56,211 nt of DNA from an uncultured Collinsella sp. (GTDB lineage Bacteria; Actinomycetota; Coriobacteriia; Coriobacteriales; Coriobacteriaceae), in contig CAAENB010000024.1 in NCBI GenBank assembly GCA_900757235.1, positions 1 through 56,211 on the forward strand. Reading direction: 5' to 3'. The position numbers and the translations under genes are program-made. The notes below the pieces were generated by a model that had not been told where the DNA came from, did not search any database, and was given only the letters and a program-made list of their open reading frames with translations. Numbering within the stretch: position 1 is the stretch's first letter; every line of letters begins with the position of its first letter. This document shows, one piece after another, positions 16,879 through 24,928 of this stretch.

Positions 16879-18060
16879 TTACCCGCGCGGCTCGATTTTA
16901 TCACGCAGAGACTTGAGGTTCTCAAGCGCCGCGTTAAGCGTCTCGTCTCGCTTGGCAAAGTGGAAACGAATCAGATGGTTGACGGGCTCGCGGAAGAAGC
17001 TCGAGCCGGGCACGGCGCCCACGCCCACCTTGGAGGCCAAATCCTCGCAGAAGTCGAGGTCGCTGTTATAGCCAAACTCCGAGATATCCATCATCACGTA
17101 GTAGGCGCCCTGCGGCACGTTGTGCGTGAGTCCGATGCTGTCGAGTCCCTGACAGAATAGGTCGCGCTTGGCGGTGTAGAGGTCGAGGACCTCCTGGTAA
17201 TAACTGTCGTCGAAGTTGAGGGCGGTGACGACGGCCTCTTGCAGGGGAGCGGCGGCGCCTACGGTGAGGAAGTCGTGGACCTTTTTGATGCGCTCGGTGA
17301 TTTCGGCGGGAGCGATGGTGTAGCCTAGGCGCCAGCCGGTGATGGAGTAGGTCTTGGACAGCGAGCTGCAGCTGATGGTGCGCTCAAACATGCCGGGCAG
17401 CGTGGCCATGTACACATGCTCGTGGGGCGCGTAGACGATGTGCTCGTACACCTCGTCGGTGATGCAGTAGGCGTCGCACTTCTTGCACAGGTCGGCAATA
17501 AAAGTGAGCTCCTCGCGCGTAAAGACCTTGCCACAGGGGTTGGACGGGTTGCATAGGACGATTGCCTTGGGATCGTTGTCGCGGAAGGCCGCCTCCAGGA
17601 CCTCACGGTCAAAGTCAAAGGTGGGCGGGTTGAGCGGCACGTAGATGGGCTCGGCACCCGAGAGGATCGTGTCGGCGCCGTAGTTCTCGTAGAACGGCGA
17701 GAAAATGACGACCTTGTCGCCGGGGTTTGTGACCGTCATCATGGCGGCCATCATGGCCTCGGTGGAGCCGCAGGTGACCACGATGTTCTCGTTGGGGTTG
17801 ATCGGCATGCCCATAAAGTGCTCCTGCTTGGCGGCAAGCGCCTCACGCATGGCCTGGGAGCCCCAGGTGATGGAGTACTGGTGATAGAGCGGCTTGGGGT
17901 CGCTGGCGATGGCGCTCAGGCTGTTGAGCAGCTGCGCCGGGGGATCGAAGTCGGGGAAGCCCTGCGACAGGTTGACGGCGCCATACTTATTGGAGATGCG
18001 CGTCATGCGGCGGATGACCGAATCGGTAAACGTTGCCGTACGGTTGGAGAGTTCTTTCAT
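16879..18060 (-). CDS. Class I/II PLP-dependent aminotransferase
   Basis: Cytoplasmic fold-type I transaminase, 393 residues. Seen: substrate-arm VNLSQGFPDFDPP, CGSTEAMMAA, NPSNPCGKVF (conserved Asn), ITDEVYEHIVY (Asp/Tyr binding the PLP ring), the Schiff-base Lys in SSLSKTYSITGWRLGY, and IRFHFAK with the carboxylate-binding Arg. The pattern matches the kynurenine/methionine aminotransferase-like group (SQGFPDFDPP) more than aspartate aminotransferases. AAGGA five bases upstream sets the start at 18060. Substrate unknown. Confidence 0.87.
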   Translation of the reverse strand: MKELSNRTATFTDSVIRRMTRISNKYGAVNLSQGFPDFDPPAQLLNSLSAIASDPKPLYHQYSITWGSQAMREALAAKQEHFMGMPINPNENIVVTCGSTEAMMAAMMTVTNPGDKVVIFSPFYENYGADTILSGAEPIYVPLNPPTFDFDREVLEAAFRDNDPKAIVLCNPSNPCGKVFTREELTFIADLCKKCDAYCITDEVYEHIVYAPHEHVYMATLPGMFERTISCSSLSKTYSITGWRLGYTIAPAEITERIKKVHDFLTVGAAAPLQEAVVTALNFDDSYYQEVLDLYTAKRDLFCQGLDSIGLTHNVPQGAYYVMMDISEFGYNSDLDFCEDLASKVGVGAVPGSSFFREPVNHLIRFHFAKRDETLNAALENLKSLRDKIEPRG

Positions 18061-18225
18061 GCTTGTCCTTTCGAGCATTTGCAGTGGGGCAAGTTTACTC
18101 CTATGAAACCGGTGGGAATTGCTCGAAACGCGCTTGAAAAACTCTTTTCAAAATTCTTGAAAATTGGGGCTTGCATCGCGTGGCGTTCCTTGCAATAATA
18201 GTCGAGCGCGAAGCGCACAGGACAC

Positions 18226-18303
18226 GGTGGGTGTAGCTCAGTTGGCTAGAGCGACGGGTTGTGGTCCCGTAGGTCGAGGGTTCGAGTCCCTTTACCCACC
18301 CCA
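18226..18303 (+). tRNA. tRNA-His (GTG)
   Basis: Cloverleaf with acceptor GTGGGTG / TACCCAC, D-loop AGCTCAGTTGGCTAGAGC, anticodon GTG in GGTTGTGGTCC, T-arm GGTTCGAGTCC. The extra 5' G (position -1) opposite C73 typical of tRNA-His is present, and CCA is encoded. Confidence 0.95.
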
Positions 18304-18325
18304 GTTCTTGCTTCGTGTTGATATC

Positions 18326-18398
18326 GGGTCGTTAGCTCAGTTGGTAGAGCAGGGGACTCTTAATCCCAAGGTCCAGGGTTCGACCCCCTGACGGCCCA
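18326..18398 (+). tRNA. tRNA-Lys (CTT)
   Basis: Acceptor GGGTCGT / ACGGCCC, D-loop AGCTCAGTTGGTAGAGC, anticodon CTT in GACTCTTAATC, T-arm GGTTCGACCCC, discriminator A. CCA is not cleanly encoded (CCCA follows). Its last 19 bases recur 177 bases downstream. Confidence 0.95.
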
Positions 18399-18400
18399 CC
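18382..18400 (+). repeat. att-like direct repeat, copy 1 (3' end of tRNA-Lys)
   Basis: GACCCCCTGACGGCCCACC within the tRNA-Lys 3' end; identical to 18559-18577. Confidence 0.65.
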
Positions 18401-18411
18401 CAAAGTATGTT

Positions 18412-18443
18412 AAAGCGACTGGCTTAGGCTGGTCGCTTTTTTG
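18412..18443 (+). terminator. Terminator after tRNA-Lys
   Basis: AAAGCGACTGG - loop - CTGGTCGCTTT TTTT. A diverged second terminator occupies the equivalent place behind the repeat copy at 18588. Confidence 0.8.
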
Positions 18444-18558
18444 TTGACCTCGCATGGGGTCGAACCCGTCGGGGCGCGAAGCTGAGGAAATGCGTAAGCA
18501 TTTACCAGCGCAGCGCGCAAGGCGCAAAGCGCCGAAGCGGCCGCCTGCAAAGCAGGCT

Positions 18559-18577
18559 GACCCCCTGACGGCCCACC
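18559..18577 (+). repeat. att-like direct repeat, copy 2
   Basis: Exact copy of the tRNA-Lys 3' 19 bases, here followed by a proper ACCA. It is followed by a terminator and then CCTCGCATGGGG-CGAACCCGT, which also recurs after copy 1, so the duplicated unit is about 90 bases. Suggests a tRNA-site integration scar. Confidence 0.65.
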
Positions 18578-18587
18578 AAAGATTGTT

Positions 18588-18619
18588 AAGACGGTCAACT
18601 TCGGTTGGCCGTCTTTTTT
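18588..18619 (+). terminator. Second tRNA-type terminator
   Basis: AAGACGGTCAA - CTTCGG - TTGGCCGTCTT TTTT; a UUCG-type tetraloop hairpin. Confidence 0.75.
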
Positions 18620-18661
18620 ATTAACCTCGCATGGGGCCGAACCCGTAAGGGCACAGACGCT

Positions 18662-19522
18662 TTACAAGTCGAGCCTGCCCTGGGGGTCGGTGAATCCGTC
18701 TGTTCCCTCCTTGAGCTTTTTCTCGTCTGCTTTCACGCGACGTTCGAGCTTCTTTGTATCTTCGGCAGGCGGTAGGTTCTCGGGTACAATTCCGCGGTCG
18801 ATGAGGCTGCCACGCACGCTTGTGTTGTTCTCGACGTGCTCTTGCTTGATCTGGTCCAGACCGTACAGGTCGTGTTCCTCGGCGTTGAAGGCCGTCATCG
18901 AGTTCGTAAGGTCCTTTGCTTTGATGAGAACATCGGCTAGCCTGTCCGCCAATGCCGAGCTCTTGGATACGCCGAGCTGTTGTTTCATTTCCGCCGTGCT
19001 TCTGCCGCCGAATAACGCTTCATCGCCCTTCGACTTGATGATCGCGAATCCTTTGGAGTCCACGCCGCGTTTGAACGCAATACCCGAGAGCTGTTTCTCT
19101 GAATCAGATAGCGAGTGGCGCGCCTGCAAGCGCTGAATCTCTGCGAAGCGCTGCTCTATGAGCTCTTGGCGGCGCGTCTGCACGGCGAAGTACGCCTGTG
19201 CGAGCGCGATTTCTTGCTTGTTTGAATCTCCGTTCTGGGCGATTAAATAGCATGCATAGCGCGTAAGTTTGTAGTCTTTAACTGCGCGAGCGGCGACACC
19301 GGCAGTTACCATTTTCGTGGTGTCACGAAAATGGGAATCAACTGGAGTTTTGTTTGTTTCGCACGAGACTTTTGCCCTCTTAACAACTTCGGCAAAGTTC
19401 TCCCATCGAGTGTACCCCATGGGTTCCATTAAATCGCGTGCGAGCCAATACTCAACGCCTTCTTCCACATTGGCGTAGCTATCAAGTTCGACACGCCACT
19501 TCTCGATATCTCTACTGTCCAT
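18662..19522 (-). CDS. DinD-like protein (BRO-N / antirepressor-type)
   Basis: A 286-residue homologue of the DNA-damage-inducible protein DinD. The N-terminal ~110 residues show the BRO-N-type domain (VEYWLARDLMEPMGYTRWENF, then CETN..VDSHF) followed by the DinD helical region (QTRRQELIEQRFAEIQRLQAR, LSDSEKQLSGIAFKRGVDSKG, GDEALFGGRSTAEMKQQLG). E. coli DinD modulates RecA activity; many relatives travel on mobile DNA. GAGGAGG precedes the ATG. Its place next to the duplicated tRNA end suggests arrival by integration. Confidence 0.8.
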   Translation of the reverse strand: MDSRDIEKWRVELDSYANVEEGVEYWLARDLMEPMGYTRWENFAEVVKRAKVSCETNKTPVDSHFRDTTKMVTAGVAARAVKDYKLTRYACYLIAQNGDSNKQEIALAQAYFAVQTRRQELIEQRFAEIQRLQARHSLSDSEKQLSGIAFKRGVDSKGFAIIKSKGDEALFGGRSTAEMKQQLGVSKSSALADRLADVLIKAKDLTNSMTAFNAEEHDLYGLDQIKQEHVENNTSVRGSLIDRGIVPENLPPAEDTKKLERRVKADEKKLKEGTDGFTDPQGRLDL

Positions 19523-19683
19523 ATCTCCTCCTCGCTGGCCTATTGTCTATGCGGGCTTTGCCCGCTCTGTATTCAGAATTAGGATACGCTGCCGTGCGGA
19601 CACGAATGGGCCCCGTGCCACTTCGAGTTCACGGGGCCCATAGATATCGATTAGTTGTGTTTTGCTTTAGATAGGTGTCCAGT

Positions 19684-21210
19684 TTAATTCGCTCGATAGT
19701 GCGATCCGAGACTTTCGGTTCGCTTGCGCATGGCTTTGACCATTTCCTGTGCTAGTTGAATCTGCGATTGCAGGCGGGCGAGGGCTGCGATTTCGCTGTC
19801 ATTGGCGTGTGGCTTGCTCAGCGCCGTTGCGTCGTCTTGCAGGCTTTCAAGCTGTTGCAGGGCCTTGGATAGACCCGCTTCGGTCCTGTTGATCATGCAG
19901 TAGGTACTCATTGTGCGTTTGAGGCAGCGGGTCAGGCGCTCGGCGTCTGCTGTAGCTATGCCATGCTGGGGGAGGGCGATATCCATCGGTGCGGCCGCCT
20001 CAGGAGCGTCCAGCGCTGCTTGGGCTGCCGATGCGCCCGCAATGCGCCCGAACACGATGCCATTGGCACTCGACAAGCCGCCGATGCGGTCGGCGCCGTG
20101 CATGCCGCCTGTTGCCTCACCGCAGGCGTAGAGGCCCTCAACGCCTGCGTACGCGGTCTTGTCGATTTTGATACCGCCGTTGGCGGCGTGGGCATACATC
20201 GCCACGCGCATCTCGTCGGTCGGCGCGATGCCGTGCTCGTCTTGCAGCCAGGTGGCAAAGGTCTGCACAAACTCGGGGATGTCCTCGCGGGGGAAGTCGT
20301 AGTGGAGCGCCAGGCCCTCTGCACCTGCCTGATCTATGACGAGGTCGATGGCGCGGGAGGCCAAGCGCGAGGTGAAAGGACCATATCCAGAGCGCTGCTC
20401 AAGCAGATCGTTTAGCTTGCCGTCGGCAATATCGACCGGCTGGTCTACATGTACGTAGCGCCAGGTTTTCTCGTTGAAGACCAGGTTGCGCTTGGGCTCG
20501 ATGAAGCCAGGCATCATCTGCATGAACTCTATATTAGTAAGTGTTGCGCCGTGCGCCAGCGCGATGGCCTGCGAGGAGCTGAGCACATCAGCCGACGTAA
20601 GGCTGCGCTCGAACAGGCCACCTGTGCCACCGGCTGCGATGATCGTGGCCTTGGCAGCAAAGGGCACGATTCGATTTTCGGTGAGGTCGTAGAGCATGGT
20701 TCCGGTTATTCTGCCGTTCGTGTCCTCAACAAGGTCGATAAGCTCATGGCGGGGGAGCAGGCGAATGCCGAGCGACTCGATCCGGGTCGTCAGAGCGTCC
20801 TCAAGGGACTTGCGGGTGAGGCCGCGCCACATGCGCGTCTTGTGGTCAAAGCAGGGGATAAATTGCTTTTGCTGAGCGCTTTCAGCGCTTTGCGGACGCT
20901 GGAGCTCAACACCCAGGTCTTGCTCGAGCCATTCAATTGCCTGGGGAATGCTGTGGACAAACGTCTGGACAAGATCGGGGTCGGCGACGCCGCCACCAAC
21001 GGTCTGGATGGTATCGATAAGGTCTTGTTCGTCGTCTTCGTTAACGGGTCCGATAAGCCCCAAGCCCCAGGTTCCGGGGAAGAAGCTTGATCCACTCATA
21101 GTCTTGCCGGCGCTTGCCACAGTGACGGTCACGCCCGCGCGCGCCGCTTCGATGGCGGCGCAAAGGCCCGCAATGCCAGATCCAATTACCAGTACATCAG
21201 TCGATTCCAT
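19684..21210 (-). CDS. FAD-dependent oxidoreductase, fumarate reductase / aspartate oxidase superfamily
   Basis: A 508-residue flavoprotein with an N-terminal dinucleotide-binding motif (VLVIGSGIAGLCAAIEAARAG) and the superfamily C-terminal FAD motif GLYACGEATGGMHGADRIGG. The capping-domain and C-terminal helical layout (RTESLGSHYR at the end) are like soluble L-aspartate oxidase NadB or FrdA. The NadB hallmark HGANRLASNSLLE is not kept, so I would not call it nadB. AAGGA upstream supports the start at 21210. Stand-alone: no Fe-S or membrane subunit gene is next to it. Confidence 0.78.
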   Translation of the reverse strand: MESTDVLVIGSGIAGLCAAIEAARAGVTVTVASAGKTMSGSSFFPGTWGLGLIGPVNEDDEQDLIDTIQTVGGGVADPDLVQTFVHSIPQAIEWLEQDLGVELQRPQSAESAQQKQFIPCFDHKTRMWRGLTRKSLEDALTTRIESLGIRLLPRHELIDLVEDTNGRITGTMLYDLTENRIVPFAAKATIIAAGGTGGLFERSLTSADVLSSSQAIALAHGATLTNIEFMQMMPGFIEPKRNLVFNEKTWRYVHVDQPVDIADGKLNDLLEQRSGYGPFTSRLASRAIDLVIDQAGAEGLALHYDFPREDIPEFVQTFATWLQDEHGIAPTDEMRVAMYAHAANGGIKIDKTAYAGVEGLYACGEATGGMHGADRIGGLSSANGIVFGRIAGASAAQAALDAPEAAAPMDIALPQHGIATADAERLTRCLKRTMSTYCMINRTEAGLSKALQQLESLQDDATALSKPHANDSEIAALARLQSQIQLAQEMVKAMRKRTESLGSHYRAN

Positions 21211-21399
21211 CGGATTCCTTTCTCGTCCGGCGCATTGTCGCACGGGTGATCGGCAATGGGGCCGCAAAGACTCGGCAAATCGGTAAAGGGCACATATGGC
21301 AGGTGGGCGTCATGGGCGTTCTGATGCTCCATTTCATCACATCTCGTATATCGCCCCAACTGATATATTGGCGTTAGCCACCCTGCAGCAGCGCAAACA

Positions 21400-21435
21400 A
21401 AAAGAGCCGCTACCTCGAAAGGTAGCGGCTCCAAA
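21400..21435 (-). terminator. Terminator after the GGGtGRT gene
   Basis: GAGCCGCTACCT - CGAA - AGGTAGCGGCTC, perfect 12-bp stem; on the minus strand it is followed by TTTTTGTTT. Confidence 0.88.
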
Positions 21436-21466
21436 GCTCAACTATATGAGCATCGCGCGGGCGCGA

Positions 21467-22471
21467 TTAGGCCTTGAGGGCCTCCTCGACGGCGACAGCG
21501 CAGGCGACGGTGGCACCGACCATGGGGTTGTTGCCCATGCCGATGAGACCCATCATGTCGACGTGCGCAGGCACGGAGGAAGAACCGGCGAACTGGGCGT
21601 CGGAGTGCATGCGACCCATGGTGTCGGTCATGCCGTAAGAGGCAGGGCCGGCGCCCATGTTGTCCGGGTGCAGGGTACGGCCAGTGCCGCCACCAGAAGC
21701 GACGGAGAAGTACTTCTTGCCAGCCTCGAGGCGCTCCTTCTTGTAGGTGCCAGCGACGGGGTGCTGGAAGCGCGTGGGGTTGGTGGAGTTACCGGTGATC
21801 GAGATGTCGACGTTCTCGTGCCACATGATGGCAACGCCCTCGCGGACGTCGTCGGAGCCGTAGCAGTTAACGGCAGCGCGGGGACCATCGGAGTAGGGGA
21901 TGGTCTCGACGACCTTGAGCTCGCCCGTGTAGTAGTCGAACTGGGTCTTCACGTAGGTGAAGCCGTTGATGCGGGCGATGATCTGAGCAGCGTCCTTGCC
22001 CAGACCGTTGAGGATGACGCGCAGCGGCTTCTTGCGAGCCTTGTTGGCGTTCAGAGCCAGGCCGATAGCACCCTCAGCGGCAGCGAAGGACTCGTGGCCA
22101 GCCAGGAAGGCGAAGCACTCGGTGTCGTCGGAGAGCAGCATAGCGCCCAGGTTGCCGTGGCCCAGACCGACCTTGCGGTCCTCGGCGACGGAGCCGGGAA
22201 CGGTGAAGGCCTGGATGCCCTCGCCGATGATGGCGGCAGCCTCAGAAGCGGTCTTGGCGCCACGCTTGACAGCGAGAGCGCAACCGAGGGTGTAGGCCCA
22301 CTCGGCGTTCTGGAAGGCGATGGACTGGGTGTTGTTGACGATCTCACGCGGGTTGAAGCCCTTGTCGGTGCAGATCTGCAGAGCTTCCTCGAGGGAGGCG
22401 ATGCCGTTGTCGGCGAGGCACTTGTTGATCTTGTCAGCGCGGCGCTCGTAACCTTCGAACGTAACAGTCAT
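21467..22471 (-). CDS. GGGtGRT protein (family of unknown function)
   Basis: A 334-residue protein of the GGGtGRT family, named for the motif seen here as VASGGGTGRTLHPDN. Other conserved stretches are PRAAVNCYGSDD and GPASYGMTDTMGRMHSD. The biochemical role is unknown. It is coupled, 18 bases apart, to an IscU-like scaffold gene upstream, an arrangement I know as recurrent in anaerobes; together with the suf operon nearby this points to iron-sulfur or metal-cofactor handling, but that is inference. AGGGAGG lies before the ATG. Confidence 0.85.
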   Translation of the reverse strand: MTVTFEGYERRADKINKCLADNGIASLEEALQICTDKGFNPREIVNNTQSIAFQNAEWAYTLGCALAVKRGAKTASEAAAIIGEGIQAFTVPGSVAEDRKVGLGHGNLGAMLLSDDTECFAFLAGHESFAAAEGAIGLALNANKARKKPLRVILNGLGKDAAQIIARINGFTYVKTQFDYYTGELKVVETIPYSDGPRAAVNCYGSDDVREGVAIMWHENVDISITGNSTNPTRFQHPVAGTYKKERLEAGKKYFSVASGGGTGRTLHPDNMGAGPASYGMTDTMGRMHSDAQFAGSSSVPAHVDMMGLIGMGNNPMVGATVACAVAVEEALKA

Positions 22472-22489
22472 AGTTATTTCCCTCCCTTT

Positions 22490-23224
22490 CTACTCGTGAA
22501 CCGGGAACACGCTGGCGACGGAGTGAGTCTCCTCGTCGGTGCGCGGGTCGATGTACTTGGCAGCGTTCTCCCACTGACCATAGTGGCCCATAGCGCCAGC
22601 GATGGCCTCCTCGGGGGTCTTGCCGGCCTTGACGGCGTCGGTGAACTTGCCGAGGTTCAGGAACTCGAATGCGATGATCTCGTTCTTGTCGTTGAGAGCC
22701 ATGCGGGTGACGTAGCCCTGAGCGAGCTCAAGGTAACGAGCGCCCTTGGCCTTGGTGCCGAACATGGTGCCGACCTGAGAGCGAAGGCCCTTGCCGAGGT
22801 CGTCGAGGGAGGCGCCCACGGGCAGGCCGCCCTCGGAGAACGCGGTCTGGCTGCGGCCGTAAACGATCTGCAGGAAGATCTCGCGCATAGCAACGTTGAT
22901 GGCGTCGCAGACGAGGTCGGTGTTGAGGGCCTCGAGGATGGTCTTACCGGGAAGGATCTCGGAAGCCATGGCAGCAGAGTGGGTCATGCCCGAGCAGCCG
23001 ATGGTCTCAACGAGGGCCTCCTCGATGATGCCGTCCTTGACGTTCAGCGTGAGCTTGCAGGCGCCCTGCTGAGGTGCGCACCAACCCACACCGTGCGTAA
23101 GACCGGAGATGTCGGAAATCTCCTTAGCCTGGACCCACTTGCCCTCCTCGGGGATGGGTGCGGGGCCGTGGTATGCACCCTTGGCAACGGGGCACATGTT
23201 CTCCACTTCCTGTGAGTACTGCAT
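22490..23224 (-). CDS. IscU/NifU-like iron-sulfur scaffold protein paired with GGGtGRT
   Basis: A 244-residue protein whose central part matches an IscU/NifU-N scaffold: VKDGIIEEALVETIGCSGMTHSAAMASEILPGKTILEALN, with Cys in GWCAPQQGACKLTL and IGCSGMT. It is longer than classic IscU (about 130), with a C-terminal extension ending in PRTDEETHSVASVFPVHE. The start at 23224 is set by GAGGAG. It precedes and is probably cotranscribed with the GGGtGRT gene. Whether it hands clusters to the partner is unknown. Confidence 0.75.
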   Translation of the reverse strand: MQYSQEVENMCPVAKGAYHGPAPIPEEGKWVQAKEISDISGLTHGVGWCAPQQGACKLTLNVKDGIIEEALVETIGCSGMTHSAAMASEILPGKTILEALNTDLVCDAINVAMREIFLQIVYGRSQTAFSEGGLPVGASLDDLGKGLRSQVGTMFGTKAKGARYLELAQGYVTRMALNDKNEIIAFEFLNLGKFTDAVKAGKTPEEAIAGAMGHYGQWENAAKYIDPRTDEETHSVASVFPVHE

Positions 23225-23627
23225 GCCTCTCCTCTCTATCGTGTTGGCGTCCCGTCTGGGGGTCGTGGCTGGCGATTGCCGGGCGACCCTTCGAAAGGGA
23301 CATGACATGCAGCCCCTATAATACCGCGAAATGCACGGAATATTCGGCGAACGGCTCAGTTTTCGTAGCGAGAAGTCCGGAAGTTTTAATTGAAACGGTT
23401 TAACTATATGTTCTGTGGTCGCGAATTTCCGTAGAGGGGGTTCGTCTTGGGCAAGCTTTTGGTCAGCTCTTGTAAGCGTTGCAGGGGTTGACCTGTTGCA
23501 ACGGTGCCGTTCGCCGCCCGTTTACTGCCTTTGGCCGCGCGAGTGTATTGTTTTGCGTGAATGTTTTGATGGCACGCTTCAATCGTGCTGTATTGGATGG
23601 CAATCAGATCCCGGCGAAGGGAGCGCC
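23225..23627. other. Divergent intergenic region, no gene
   Basis: About 400 bases between the scaffold gene (-) and the second RAYT (+). A minus-strand TATTAT near 23320 is a candidate -10 for the scaffold/GGGtGRT operon. Open frames run through 23415-23627 in phase with the RAYT but lack an RBS and family similarity. Confidence 0.4.
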
Positions 23628-24428
23628 ATGCAGCGCGTTTGGAGAACGGTTACCGGCTTTTACCATGTCTGTGCCCGCGGTGTGGGCAAGCAGCTCATCT
23701 TTGAGGGCGATGAAGACCGGTGGGAGTTTTTGGAGCTGATGCGCGAGTGCTGCCGCGAGGCGGGCGTGACGGTTATCGCCTGGTGCCTTATGGGCAATCA
23801 CGTGCATCTGGTGCTTGCAGATTACGAGGACGCGATGAGCGCGGCGATGCACCGGCTGCTTTTGACGTACGCGCGGCGGTTCAATAAGCGCACGGGGCGC
23901 ACGGGTCATCTGTTCCAGAACCGTTTTGACCGGCGCTCGCTCGATACCGACCGTTATCTAATGGCTGCCATTCGCTATGTTCACGCTAATCCGCAGGAGG
24001 CGGGTATCGCCCTGATCGAGCGTTATCCCTGGAGCAGCTTTGCCGAGTATCTGAGAGCGTATGACAACGATACGACGAGGGGATTTTCGGACCCTTCTTG
24101 TGTGCTTGAGCTCTTTGAGTCTGCCAAGGGGTTTCTGGATTATTCTCTGTCGATGCCCGATGGTTCCGATCCGGTGATTCACGATATGGATGAGACAGAG
24201 TGGGAGCGGCGTGCGTTTGCCGACAAGATGGCGAAGCGCCTGGGCGTGCCGCTCAACGAACTCAAGACCGTAGCGCCCTCGCGGCGAGATGGAATCATTT
24301 TCGCCCTGCACGATGTCGGCTACACGGTGCGCGAGATCGAACGATATTCGGGAATCAGCAAGAGTACCGTCTCTCGTATCGTGCGCGCTTATGTTCGGGT
24401 GAATGCTCAGGCTGAGGGCTCGGAATAG
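23628..24428 (+). CDS. REP-associated Y1 transposase (RAYT), second copy
   Basis: A 266-residue HUH Y1 nuclease, paralogous to the gene at 6693 but clearly diverged. Seen: GFYHVCARGVGKQLIF, HUH motif WCLMGNHVHLVL, RTGHLFQNRFD, catalytic Tyr region YLMAAIRYVHANPQEAG, YPWSSFAEYL, and a C-terminal helix-turn-helix (YTVREIERYSGISKSTVSRIVR). GAAGGGAG precedes the ATG at 23628. It is followed by a bidirectional hairpin and then a GGGACA palindrome at 24484, a likely substrate-type repeat. Confidence 0.85.
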   Translation: MQRVWRTVTGFYHVCARGVGKQLIFEGDEDRWEFLELMRECCREAGVTVIAWCLMGNHVHLVLADYEDAMSAAMHRLLLTYARRFNKRTGRTGHLFQNRFDRRSLDTDRYLMAAIRYVHANPQEAGIALIERYPWSSFAEYLRAYDNDTTRGFSDPSCVLELFESAKGFLDYSLSMPDGSDPVIHDMDETEWERRAFADKMAKRLGVPLNELKTVAPSRRDGIIFALHDVGYTVREIERYSGISKSTVSRIVRAYVRVNAQAEGSE

Positions 24429-24432
24429 AAAA

Positions 24433-24465
24433 TGGCCGAACCACTCTTGTCAAGCGATTCGGCCA
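24433..24465. terminator. Hairpin between RAYT and suf operon
   Basis: TGGCCGAA ... TTCGGCCA with A/T tracts on both sides; probably ends both the RAYT (+) and sufU (-) transcripts. Confidence 0.65.
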
Positions 24466-24483
24466 ACAAAATTCTTAAGATTT

Positions 24484-24512
24484 GGGACAAATACTACTGA
24501 TTATTTTGTCCC
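24484..24512. repeat. GGGACA palindrome containing the sufU stop codon
   Basis: GGGACAAA ... TTTTGTCCC, preceded by CTTAAGATTT. The sufU TAG lies inside the loop, so its last residues are encoded by the repeat. The CTTAAGATTTGGGACAAA segment recurs at 29904. Confidence 0.7.
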
Positions 24513-24928
24513 GTGAGCATGCCGTCGAGGGTGCGCCAGGCGAGCTCGGCGCACTTGACGCGGGCAGGCATGTGCGAGATGTCCTGGAGCTGGGCGGCTT
24601 CGTCCAGATCTTCCAGGTCCTCCTCGGAGAGCTTCTCGCCGCGGATCATGGCGAGGAAGAGCCCTGCCAGGCGGTGAGCTTCCTCGACGGTCTCGCCGGT
24701 GACGAGGTCGGCCATGATGTCGGCGCTGGCCTGGCTGATGGCGCAGCCGTGGCCGGTAAACGAGGCCTCCTCGATCACGTTGTTCTCGACACGCAGCTGC
24801 AGAGTGAGCTCGTCGCCGCAGCTGGGGTTGATGCCGTCGTGCTCGTGCGTGGGGGCGTCCATCTCGTACTTGTAGTCGGGGTGCGAGTTATGCTCCATAA
24901 ACGTGGTGGAGGTGTAAAGGTTACCCAT
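24494..24928 (-). CDS. sufU: SufU-type iron-sulfur cluster scaffold / sulfur acceptor
   Basis: Zinc-containing sulfur acceptor of SufS in Gram-positive SUF systems, 144 residues. The three conserved Cys are in NPSCGDELTL, GHGCAISQASADIM and ARVKCAELAW, with the SufU-type insertion between the second and third (LEDLDEAAQLQDISHMPA). The ATG overlaps the sufS stop by eight bases, implying translational coupling. It is the last gene of sufCBDSU. Confidence 0.93.
   Translation of the reverse strand: MGNLYTSTTFMEHNSHPDYKYEMDAPTHEHDGINPSCGDELTLQLRVENNVIEEASFTGHGCAISQASADIMADLVTGETVEEAHRLAGLFLAMIRGEKLSEEDLEDLDEAAQLQDISHMPARVKCAELAWRTLDGMLTGQNNQ

Noticed and set aside
21296..23215. 639-codon open frame on the plus strand opposite the GGGtGRT and scaffold genes
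   Set aside because: Val/Gly/Asp-rich shadow of two well-supported minus-strand genes.
23415..23627. Upstream extension of the second RAYT
   Set aside because: In frame but without RBS; family N-termini begin near MQRVWRTVTGFYH.
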